Shown here one piece after another: positions 1-5,150 of a stretch of 5,326 bases of DNA. This stretch comes from Frankiales bacterium (GTDB lineage Bacteria; Actinomycetota; Actinomycetes; JAFAQI01). A program made the position numbers and the translations under genes. The stretch spans positions 1-5,326 of the forward strand of contig JAFAQI010000013.1 in the NCBI GenBank assembly GCA_019246495.1. The letters run 5' to 3'. How positions within the stretch are numbered: position 1 is the stretch's first letter; every line of letters begins with the position of its first letter. Below the pieces are notes generated by a model. It searched no databases, was not told the DNA's origin, and was given only the letters and a program-made list of their open reading frames with translations.

Positions 1-651
1 GGCGGAGCGCTCGCCGACAGCTTCGGCGCGGGCGAAGCGTTGATGTGGAGCAGTGACCCGCACATCGAGGGGCTTCTGCGCTCGTTGGGCTGGGCGGGCC
101 AGTTCCCATCCGCGCCTGGAGACTTTTACGACGAGTCGGAGTTCGAATACATCGCCAAGAACGGCCACGAACTCCAGCGCACTTTTAACCATGTCGTCAC
201 GCTGAGGCCGGACGGCTCCGGCGCTTCGGAGACAACGATGGTGCTCGCGGACACCGGCGCGCCCGAACCGGGATACAACGACGACTCACTGAGCTACATC
301 ACGCCGTACGGGCCGAAGTTCTGCTCTCAGGACCCGACCTCTGACAAGCCGGACTCCGGCGAGCAACCTCTTGCCGGCCATCCGACGGCCGGCTACCTCC
401 GTGCCGCACAGCCGCATGGATCGATGTCGCTGCGAGTGGCTTTCCAGTGCCCCGCCCTGGCTCTGCCGCGTACCGACGGATCGTTCCTCTACAGCCTGGA
501 CTTTCGCGACCAGCCCGGTCACAGCGGCGACATCCTCCACTTGTCGGTTCACCTGCCCCAGGGGTTCACGTGGGCCGGACAACCCCCGCCGAGCACCGTT
601 CGCCTGTACGGAGAGTTCCGCGGAGCGTGGGAGTTCCATCACTCCGCGTGA
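1..651 (+). CDS. DUF4012-like protein, C-terminal fragment (start lies outside window)
   Basis: The frame is open from the first base to a TGA at 649-651 and gives 216 residues. A TTG/ATG pair at 40-45 is not a convincing start, because the frame stays open and codon-like upstream and no ribosome binding site precedes it; I read this as a 5'-truncated gene. Visible features are a WSSDP motif near residues 16-20 followed by a helix-like segment (IEGLLRSLGWAG), then a beta-rich stretch with LRPDGS (about 68-73) and a Thr-rich strand leading to DTGAPEPGY. From memory, this order (WS-DP, LG-AG, then VTL-PDGS and -TAP-) matches the C-terminal half of DUF4012 proteins, which are membrane-anchored, presumably extracytoplasmic proteins often found beside exopolysaccharide genes in actinobacteria. 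Two Cys (about 108 and 150) could form a disulfide. No membrane helix lies in the visible part. Biochemical function is unknown; family assignment is moderate. Confidence 0.72.
   Translation, partial: GGALADSFGAGEALMWSSDPHIEGLLRSLGWAGQFPSAPGDFYDESEFEYIAKNGHELQRTFNHVVTLRPDGSGASETTMVLADTGAPEPGYNDDSLSYITPYGPKFCSQDPTSDKPDSGEQPLAGHPTAGYLRAAQPHGSMSLRVAFQCPALALPRTDGSFLYSLDFRDQPGHSGDILHLSVHLPQGFTWAGQPPPSTVRLYGEFRGAWEFHHSA
619..648 (+). terminator. possible stem-loop at end of the DUF4012-like gene
   Basis: CGCGGAG (619-625) and CTCCGCG (642-648) form a perfect 7-bp inverted repeat, with an inner TGG/CCA pairing (628-630 with 636-638). The stem ends directly before the stop codon at 649-651. No T-run follows, so this is at best a weak or rho-assisted end, or chance in GC-rich coding DNA. 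Confidence 0.2.
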
Positions 652-687
652 CCGACCGGATGTCATCGTCCGTTTACATGACGTCCG

Positions 688-717
688 TTGCGAGATGTCC
701 GATTCGGGGTATAGCGT
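688..717 (+). promoter_or_regulatory. candidate promoter for the His-rich gene
   Basis: TTGCGA (688-693) resembles a -35 box. It is followed after 16 nt by TATAGC (710-715), or after 18 nt by TAGCGT (712-717), which fits the loose TAnnnT -10 pattern of actinobacteria. It lies about 35-40 nt before the start codon at 753 in a gap free of coding sequence. A direct repeat CGTCCGTT (667-674 and 682-689, 15-bp period) overlaps the -35 side and could be an activator or repressor site. Pattern match only. Confidence 0.35.
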
Positions 718-752
718 CGGCGGCAACCGACATCGAGGGAAGGCACTTCGCC

Positions 753-1082
753 ATGGCCACCACGCTCACCCGCGCGCTCCGTCAGCCGCTCACCTGGCTG
801 GTAGTCGCTGCGATGGTGCTGTTGTCCCTCTTGGCGCTCGAGTCGACGGGCAGCAAGCACGCGCCGAGCATCGTGCCGCTGAAGATCGTCTCGCACTCGC
901 ATGAAGGCGAGGGCGGGGATGGCGAGGGCGACGGACACCACAAGCACTGCACCGACGGCCACGGCAAGGACGGCGAGAAGAACAAGCACTGCCGTGGCAT
1001 CTCAGGTGGCGAGGGCGACGGCGATGGCGGTGGTGACGGCGGCCACGGCGGCCACGGCCACGGCCACGGCGGCCACAACTAA
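753..1082 (+). CDS. small His/Gly/Asp-rich single-pass membrane protein
   Basis: ATG at 753 is preceded by GAGGGAAGG (735-743), a strong ribosome binding site 9 nt away, and the frame ends at TAA 1080-1082 (109 residues). Residues 1-12 are polar with two Arg (R7, R10), followed by a hydrophobic helix at about 13-29, which could be a signal anchor or an uncleaved signal peptide. Residues 47-109 are low-complexity, mostly Gly, His, Asp, Glu and Lys, with His at 48, 50, 62, 63, 65, 70, 79, 98, 101, 103, 105 and 108, and Cys at 66 and 80. The two Arg ahead of the helix suggest N-in topology with the tail outside the cytoplasm. Such tails often bind Ni, Zn or Cu ions, but that is inference, and a structural or cell-wall role is equally open. 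I do not recognise a family. It has its own candidate promoter and a strong terminator, so it may be a single-gene transcript. Confidence 0.72.
   Translation: MATTLTRALRQPLTWLVVAAMVLLSLLALESTGSKHAPSIVPLKIVSHSHEGEGGDGEGDGHHKHCTDGHGKDGEKNKHCRGISGGEGDGDGGGDGGHGGHGHGHGGHN
1041..1076 (+). repeat. GGCCAC short repeat encoding Gly-His units
   Basis: Five exact copies of GGCCAC lie at 1041, 1050, 1056, 1062 and 1071 (spacing 9, 6, 6, 9). They encode the GH-GGH tail of the His-rich protein. The repeat could expand or contract by slippage, in multiples of 3 nt, without breaking the frame. Confidence 0.8.
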
Positions 1083-1104
1083 CCTGTACAAACTGACATC
1101 GGCG

Positions 1105-1153
1105 ACGGGGGGTCGGGCGACAACAGTCGACCGGCCCCCCGTTTGCTTTGTTC
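1105..1153 (+). terminator. strong rho-independent terminator after the His-rich gene
   Basis: The arms ACGGGGGGTCGGGCGAC (1105-1121) and GTCGACCGGCCCCCCGT (1126-1142) pair over 17 positions, with one T:G wobble and one G:A mismatch, around a four-base AACA loop. A T-rich tail follows (1143-1153, 7 of 11 are T). It lies 22 nt after the stop of the His-rich gene and ends about 50 nt before the start of PGT 1, so it separates the two units or acts as an attenuator for PGT 1. Confidence 0.85.
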
Positions 1154-1190
1154 GAGCCACCTCCAGACAAGCGGGCGGCGCCGCACCGCT

Positions 1191-1196
1191 TAGGAG
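1191..1196 (+). promoter_or_regulatory. ribosome binding site that sets the PGT 1 start
   Basis: TAGGAG is 8 nt before GTG 1205, which is ideal spacing. An in-frame TTG at 1148 lies in the terminator tail and has no such site, so GTG 1205 is preferred. Confidence 0.75.
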
Positions 1197-1204
1197 CCCG
1201 ACTT

Positions 1205-2782
1205 GTGACTGAGGCATCGACCCGAAGAGCGCACCCGGCTGAGCACCCGGCCGGCGTTCGGCGCGATCTTCGGATCGGTGTCGCGTCCCCGTCTCGGCGG
1301 GCGCCACGCAATGCCACCGCCGCACTCGCGGACATCAACCAGACACCGGCGACACGCTGGCTGCGCGACTACAAGCGCACGGCAGTCGCCGCGGACCTCG
1401 TCGTCATCCTGCTCGCCGACCTGCTTGGCATGTGGCTGCGCTTCGGCATCTGGCAGTCGCCGGCGGAGGTCGCCGCCGAGACGAAGCTCTCGTTCCACGT
1501 CGCGATCTTCGCGGTCCCGCTCGCCTGGATGCTCGCGACGGCGTCCGCGGGTTGCTACGACGTGCGGTTCCTCGGCACCGGGTCCGACGAGTTCAAGCGG
1601 ATGCTCAATGCGTGCGTCCGGGTCGCGGCAGGCATCGGACTTGTCTGCTATCTGTCCAAGACCGATCTGTCCCGCGGCTACGTCGCGACGACACTGTTCA
1701 TCGGCACCATCGGGTTGGGTCTCAGCCGCTACGCACTGCGCAAATACGTCCATCGGCTGCGGCGCAAAGGCAAGTGGTCGCAGCGCGTCCTCGCCGTCGG
1801 CACCGGCACGACCGTCGCCGAGCTCGTGCAGGTCACCCGCGCCGAGCCCTACGCCGGTTTCACCGTCGTCGCCGCATGCCTCAGCAACGGCAGCAGCGGC
1901 ATCGCCGATGCGTTGCGCGAGGCGAAGATCCCGGTGCTCGGCGGCATCGACGCGGTCGACGACGCCGTACGGCTCTGTGAAGCGGACACCGTCGCGGTCA
2001 CCACGTCCCCCGAGATCGGCAGCAAGTGGCTCACCCGCCTCGCCTGGCGGCTCGAGGGCAGCGGCGTCGCGCTCGCCGTCGCACCCGCGCTCACCAACGT
2101 CGCCGGTCCGCGCATCGCGATCCGCCCAGTTGCCGGGCTGCCGCTGCTCCACGTCGAGGAGCCGGAGCTCTCCGGCGGCGCGCGCCTCGTCAAGACGGTG
2201 TTCGAGCGCGTCCTCGCGGCGGTGGCGCTGTTCTTCCTCGCGCCCGCGATGCTCCTCGTCGCGATCGGGATCAAGGTGGATTCGGCCGGACCTGTCTTCT
2301 TCCGCCAGGAGCGCGTCGGGCAGAACGGCAAGCCGTTCCGCCTGTTCAAGTTCCGCTCGATGCGTGAGGACGCGGAACGCGTCATCGTCGACCTCCGCGG
2401 GAGCAACGAGGCCGACCCGACCGGCTACCTGTTCAAGATCCGCCGCGACCCGCGGGTCACCCGCGTCGGCCGCTGGATCCGTCGCTACTCCATCGACGAG
2501 CTGCCGCAACTCGTCAACGTCCTTCGCGGTGACATGGCCCTCGTCGGCCCGCGCCCGCCGCTGCCGTCCGAGGTCGAGCGTTACGGCGCGGACCTGCGCC
2601 GCCGCCTCGTCGTCAAGCCCGGCATCACCGGCCTGTGGCAGGTCAGCGGTCGCTCCGACCTCAGCTGGGACGACGCGGTGCGCCTCGACCTCTACTACGT
2701 CGAGAACTGGTCACTCGCCCTCGACCTGCAGATCCTCTGGAAGACCGTCTTCGCGGTCGCGCTCGCCCGCGGCGCCTACTGA
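1205..2782 (+). CDS. polyprenyl-phosphate sugar-1-phosphate transferase (PGT 1)
   Basis: This is predicted to transfer a hexose-1-phosphate from a UDP-sugar to undecaprenyl-phosphate at the inner membrane, the first step of exopolysaccharide, capsule or related glycan assembly (WbaP-like large PGT). The 525 residues show, in order: a polar Arg-rich N-terminus (1-58); four membrane helices at about 60-78, 96-114, 136-150 and 158-175; a Rossmann-like CoA_binding_3 domain (about 192-310) starting VLAVGTGTT; then the Bac_transf catalytic domain (about 329-525). The last begins with a hydrophobic segment at 334-356 holding a helix-breaking Pro (P347). Catalytic-domain motifs are GPVFFRQERVG (362-372), FKFRSM (381-386), the nucleophile dyad Asp431-Glu432 in DELPQL, GDMALVGPRPPL (442-453) and KPGITGLWQVSGRSD (471-485). 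All key family residues are present. The sugar cannot be read from sequence. Length slightly exceeds WbaP (about 476 aa) because of the N-terminal extension. Confidence 0.93.
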   Translation: MTEASTRRAHPAEHPAGVRRDLRIGVASPSRRAPRNATAALADINQTPATRWLRDYKRTAVAADLVVILLADLLGMWLRFGIWQSPAEVAAETKLSFHVAIFAVPLAWMLATASAGCYDVRFLGTGSDEFKRMLNACVRVAAGIGLVCYLSKTDLSRGYVATTLFIGTIGLGLSRYALRKYVHRLRRKGKWSQRVLAVGTGTTVAELVQVTRAEPYAGFTVVAACLSNGSSGIADALREAKIPVLGGIDAVDDAVRLCEADTVAVTTSPEIGSKWLTRLAWRLEGSGVALAVAPALTNVAGPRIAIRPVAGLPLLHVEEPELSGGARLVKTVFERVLAAVALFFLAPAMLLVAIGIKVDSAGPVFFRQERVGQNGKPFRLFKFRSMREDAERVIVDLRGSNEADPTGYLFKIRRDPRVTRVGRWIRRYSIDELPQLVNVLRGDMALVGPRPPLPSEVERYGADLRRRLVVKPGITGLWQVSGRSDLSWDDAVRLDLYYVENWSLALDLQILWKTVFAVALARGAY

Positions 2783-2800
2783 GCCCCGGCTAACAGGCGC

Positions 2801-3235
2801 TCAGAGCCGGATGTGCCGCTCCGGCTCCCCGCCGTCGTGGGAGTGCGCGTCCAGGAACGCCACCACCTCCGGCCGCGGCATCGTGCGAGCGTGATCGGCC
2901 GGCTCGATCGTCAACGTGAGATCGCACTGCCGGCACACGAGCTGCTCGACCCCGGACTGCGTGCGGACGATGACGAGCGCGCTGCCGCCCAGCGCCCCGG
3001 ACGCCGGGTGCAGGCCTGATCCGGCGACGGGCACGCGCCCAGCTCGCTCCTCCGGCTCGGATGCGTTCGGCTGGGCCGGGGGCGTGCCGTCCGGCGCACC
3101 GGGAAGAACAACCACGTGCGGCCGAGCGGCTCGCCGGCGCATCCGGTGCTGATGGGCCACGAGGGCGAGCACAGTCGCCAGGGCGGCAGACGCCGCGAGC
3201 CAGATCGCTACAGCCAGTAGCACGTGAACGGTCAT
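2801..3235 (-). CDS. small membrane-anchored protein with C-terminal CxxC/His motif, unknown function
   Basis: On the minus strand, ATG at 3235-3233 starts 144 residues ending at TGA 2803-2801. An in-frame TGA lies directly before the ATG, so this is the first possible start; the ribosome binding site is weak. Residues 4-27 form one membrane helix followed by a basic stretch (HRMRRRAAR), which suggests the C-terminus is in the cytoplasm. Residues 45-85 are Pro/Gly/Ala-rich and look disordered. The C-terminal part (86-133) looks folded: strand-like SALVIVRTQSGVEQLV, then C101-RQ-C104, H115, and a helix EVVAFLDAHSH with H131 and H133. CxxC plus His could bind zinc, but the set does not match a ribbon I know. 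It is convergent with PGT 1, with 18 nt between the stops, and divergent from PGT 2. Other minus-strand frames here are Arg/Pro-rich shadows. I do not recognise a family. Confidence 0.72.
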   Translation of the reverse strand: MTVHVLLAVAIWLAASAALATVLALVAHQHRMRRRAARPHVVVLPGAPDGTPPAQPNASEPEERAGRVPVAGSGLHPASGALGGSALVIVRTQSGVEQLVCRQCDLTLTIEPADHARTMPRPEVVAFLDAHSHDGGEPERHIRL

Positions 3236-3401
3236 TCAGCCGCCGTCTCAACGCACATCATCTGGCACACCGGTTTCTGGGGTCCCACCAGCATGCACGT
3301 CTTTCCCCGCCGTGGGAAGTGTAAGCGTGGATAAGCCGGACAAAGCAGGCCCGATTCGTCTGATCAATGTGCCGGAAGGGCCATTGCGCAGGGGTGTACC
3401 A

Positions 3402-3425
3402 ATGGCTACGCTGAGTGACTCGTAG
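3402..3425 (+). CDS. candidate leader peptide MATLSDS upstream of PGT 2
   Basis: ATG 3402 has a good ribosome binding site, AGGGG (3390-3394), 7 nt upstream. It opens a seven-codon frame, MATLSDS, stopped by TAG at 3423-3425. The stop codon lies in the centre of a perfect palindrome. The peptide is too short for homology, and its codons show no run of one amino acid that would point to classic amino-acid attenuation. Alternatively, the true PGT 2 reading joins this ATG after a one-base slip near 3411-3414. Confidence 0.3.
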   Translation: MATLSDS

Positions 3426-3435
3426 TACGAGTTTT
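3418..3435 (+). promoter_or_regulatory. 15-nt palindrome followed by T-run: attenuator hairpin or operator
   Basis: ACTCGTAGTACGAGT (3418-3432) is a perfect inverted repeat around a single central G and is followed at once by TTT (3433-3435). As RNA it would form a 6-bp stem with a three-base loop plus U's, a small terminator-like element. As DNA it is a symmetric binding site of the kind used by dimeric repressors. It lies 70 nt before the preferred PGT 2 start and overlaps the mini-ORF stop. Confidence 0.45.
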
Positions 3436-3492
3436 AGCTTCACCGGCACGGCCGAGCCGGGATCCACGCCCCCTCGCCTGTCCGAGCGTCTC

Positions 3493-3499
3493 GAGGGGG
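3493..3499 (+). promoter_or_regulatory. ribosome binding site that sets the PGT 2 start
   Basis: GAGGGGG lies just before GTG 3505, with its GAGG core 8 nt away. The upstream alternative GTG 3415 has no ribosome binding site at proper distance and overlaps the palindrome. Confidence 0.6.
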
Positions 3500-3504
3500 T
3501 AGTC

Positions 3505-5064
3505 GTGCGGGAGTCGGCGGCGCGTCGCACGCTCGCCGCTGCCCGCCGCCTTCAGGCGCAGCAATCCGATGCGTCGGTGCCGTCCCCCCGAGACATCGCG
3601 CGCAGCGCCGACGACGACTCGACCGACCCGCTGCTGCGGCTCCTCGAACTCCCCCGCCCGCTCGCCCAGCCGCTCGACGGCCGCCCCCGCTGGCAGCGCC
3701 GCTACACGCTCTTCCTCTTCACCTCCGACGTCTTCGCGGCGGTCGGCGGGCTGCTTCTCGCCGTACTCATCGACCTCGACAAGACGGTCGGCCCCGCGTG
3801 GTGGATGACGTTCTTGTGGCCGGCGCTCGTCGTCGCCGCCAACGGCACGACCCGCTCCTACGAGCCGCGGTTCTGGGGCAGCGGCAACGAGGAGTTCCGC
3901 CGGGTGTTCGACGCCGGTGTCCGGCTGCTCGCCGCCGGTGGCCTCGTCACCATGACCTGGCACCTCCACGGGCTGCGCACGTTCGTGATCGTCGGCATCC
4001 CGCTGACCGTGGCGCTCGGCGTCGGCGGTCGCTACCTCATGCGGCAGCTGCTGCTCGCGCTACGCCGCCGCAACGTCTGCCAGCACCGCGTCATCCTCGT
4101 CGGCCGCGAGCGGTCGGTTGCCGAGTTCACCGCCCGCGTGCGGTCCGAGCCGGCGTGCGGCCTGCGCATCGTCGGGGCCTGCGTCGACAACGCCCGCGGT
4201 ACGACGGTGGGCGACGTGCCGGTCGTCGGTGACAGCACGACGATCCAGGACGCGGTCGACGCGACCGGCGCCGACACCGTCGCGGTGACGTCGTTCAACG
4301 AGCTCTCCCAGGAAGACGTGCGCAAGCTGTCGTGGGAGCTCGAGCACACCCGCGCGACGCTGATGGTCGCGCCGCGGCTGACCGACGTGAGCGGACCGCG
4401 GTTGACAGTGCGACCGGTGGCCGGCGTACCCATGCTCAACATCGAGCCGCCGGAGTTCCGCGGCGCGCGGCGCATCATCAAGGGCGCGTTCGACCGCGTC
4501 GCCGCAGCGGTGCTCGTCTTCCTGCTGCTGCCCGTGCTCGTCGGCATCGCTCTCGCGATCCGGCTGACGAGCCGCGGGCCGGCGCTGTTCCGCCAGGAAC
4601 GCATCGGGCTGCACGGCCAGAACTTCACGATGTTCAAGTTCCGCACCATGGTCGTCGACGCGGAGCAACGGCTCAACGAGCTCGTCGCGCTCAACGAAGG
4701 CAGCGGGCTGCTGTTCAAGATCCGGCGTGACCCGCGCGTGACGTCGGTCGGCCGGTGGCTCCGCCGGCTCAGTCTCGACGAGCTGCCGCAGCTGTTCAAC
4801 GTCCTCACCGGCGACATGTCTTTGGTCGGGCCGCGGCCGCCGCTCGCGAGCGAGGTCAGCGGTTATGAGGACGAGGTCTATCGGCGCCTGCTCGTGAAGC
4901 CCGGCCTCACCGGCCTGTGGCAGGTCAGCGGCCGCTCGGACATCGCGTGGGCCGAGGCCGTGCGCCTCGACCTCTTCTACGTCGAGAACTGGTCGCTCAC
5001 CCTCGACCTCGCGATCCTCTGGCGGACGCTCAACGCGGTGCTCCGCGCCCGCGGCGCCTACTGA
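3505..5064 (+). CDS. polyprenyl-phosphate sugar-1-phosphate transferase (PGT 2), paralogue of PGT 1
   Basis: Same predicted reaction and architecture as PGT 1. GTG 3505 gives 519 residues. An in-frame GTG at 3415 would add 30 (549 aa), but 3505 has the better ribosome binding site and gives an N-terminal tail (about 66 aa before the first helix) close to that of PGT 1 (about 59). Membrane helices are at about 67-88, 97-112, 135-152 and 158-176. The CoA_binding_3-like domain is about 190-310; its glycine loop is degenerate (VGRERSVAEF) compared with VGTGTT in PGT 1. The catalytic domain (about 322-519) has P343 in the hydrophobic re-entrant segment, GPALFRQERIG, FKFRTM, the dyad Asp425-Glu426 in LDELPQL, GDMSLVGPRPPL and KPGLTGLWQVSGRSD (465-479). 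By eye about 124 of 199 catalytic-domain positions match PGT 1, and both end in ARGAY. The enzyme looks intact. Different N-terminal halves suggest different regulation or partners; the substrate is unknown. Confidence 0.93.
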   Translation: MRESAARRTLAAARRLQAQQSDASVPSPRDIARSADDDSTDPLLRLLELPRPLAQPLDGRPRWQRRYTLFLFTSDVFAAVGGLLLAVLIDLDKTVGPAWWMTFLWPALVVAANGTTRSYEPRFWGSGNEEFRRVFDAGVRLLAAGGLVTMTWHLHGLRTFVIVGIPLTVALGVGGRYLMRQLLLALRRRNVCQHRVILVGRERSVAEFTARVRSEPACGLRIVGACVDNARGTTVGDVPVVGDSTTIQDAVDATGADTVAVTSFNELSQEDVRKLSWELEHTRATLMVAPRLTDVSGPRLTVRPVAGVPMLNIEPPEFRGARRIIKGAFDRVAAAVLVFLLLPVLVGIALAIRLTSRGPALFRQERIGLHGQNFTMFKFRTMVVDAEQRLNELVALNEGSGLLFKIRRDPRVTSVGRWLRRLSLDELPQLFNVLTGDMSLVGPRPPLASEVSGYEDEVYRRLLVKPGLTGLWQVSGRSDIAWAEAVRLDLFYVENWSLTLDLAILWRTLNAVLRARGAY

Positions 5065-5106
5065 GTTCATCGCGCGCCGGGCCGCCCTGTAACGGTCGAG
5101 GCATAT

Positions 5107-5124
5107 GTGGCGATATATAGCCAC
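5107..5124. promoter_or_regulatory. AT-centred near-palindrome, possible operator over a -10 box
   Basis: GTGGCGATATATAGCCAC is symmetric except for one central-flank pair (G/A): 5-bp GTGGC/GCCAC arms around ATATAT. It is a rare AT-rich island in this GC-rich DNA and lies 26 nt before the GTG at 5151. TATATA (5114-5119) or TATAGC (5116-5121) could serve as a -10 box, although no good -35 is visible at 16-18 nt upstream. A repressor bound here would block that promoter. Confidence 0.4.
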
Positions 5125-5150
5125 CCAGCAGCTCGGCCCCCAGGAGCGAC

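Larger units (their letters stand above)
3236..3504. promoter_or_regulatory. divergent control region between the small minus-strand gene and PGT 2
   Basis: These 269 nt separate two divergently read genes and must hold the start signals for both. No clear -35/-10 pair stands out. The best rightward guess is CGGACA (3337-3342) with a poor AT-containing -10 around GATCAAT (3362-3368). The region is less GC-rich than the genes in places and contains the mini-ORF and palindrome listed separately. A GGCCC/GGGCC pair spans about 3348-3382 with a long loop and is probably chance. Confidence 0.4.

Noticed and set aside
1041..1076. GGCCAC repeats as a CRISPR or satellite array
   Set aside because: Units are 6 nt with 0-3 nt gaps and keep the reading frame of a Gly-His tail; there are no spacers.
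782..1078. Minus-strand frame giving a Pro/Trp-rich product opposite the His-rich gene
   Set aside because: It is the reverse reading of the GGCCAC repeats; the plus strand has the strong ribosome binding site and a membrane helix.
1148..1204. TTG 1148 as the start of PGT 1
   Set aside because: It lies in the terminator T-tail and lacks a ribosome binding site; GTG 1205 has TAGGAG at ideal distance.
1190..2509. Long minus-strand open frame (439 codons) opposite PGT 1
   Set aside because: Its product is Asp/Arg/Ala-rich without domain motifs and mirrors the codon bias of PGT 1, whose motifs are unmistakable.
2786..2810. Inverted repeat CCGGCT/AGCCGG between the convergent genes as a shared terminator
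   Set aside because: Only 6 bp with a 13-nt loop and no T-run on either strand; too weak to call.
2790..3251. Alternative minus-strand frame (153 codons) overlapping the small membrane gene
   Set aside because: Arg-rich product with no hydrophobic helix or folded-looking segment; the 2801-3235 frame explains the region better.
3326..3334. DnaA-box-like TTATCCACG on the minus strand
   Set aside because: A single copy one base off the E. coli consensus, with no cluster, AT-rich unwinding region or replication genes nearby; expected by chance.
3351..3358. Octamer CCGATTCG shared by the control regions at 699-706 and 3351-3358
   Set aside because: One shared 8-mer between two gaps of this size is close to chance expectation and the flanking bases do not align convincingly.
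4060..5124. Long minus-strand open frame opposite PGT 2
   Set aside because: Same shadow effect: low-complexity Arg/Ala/Asp/Glu composition, no recognisable motif, fully overlaps a well-supported enzyme.
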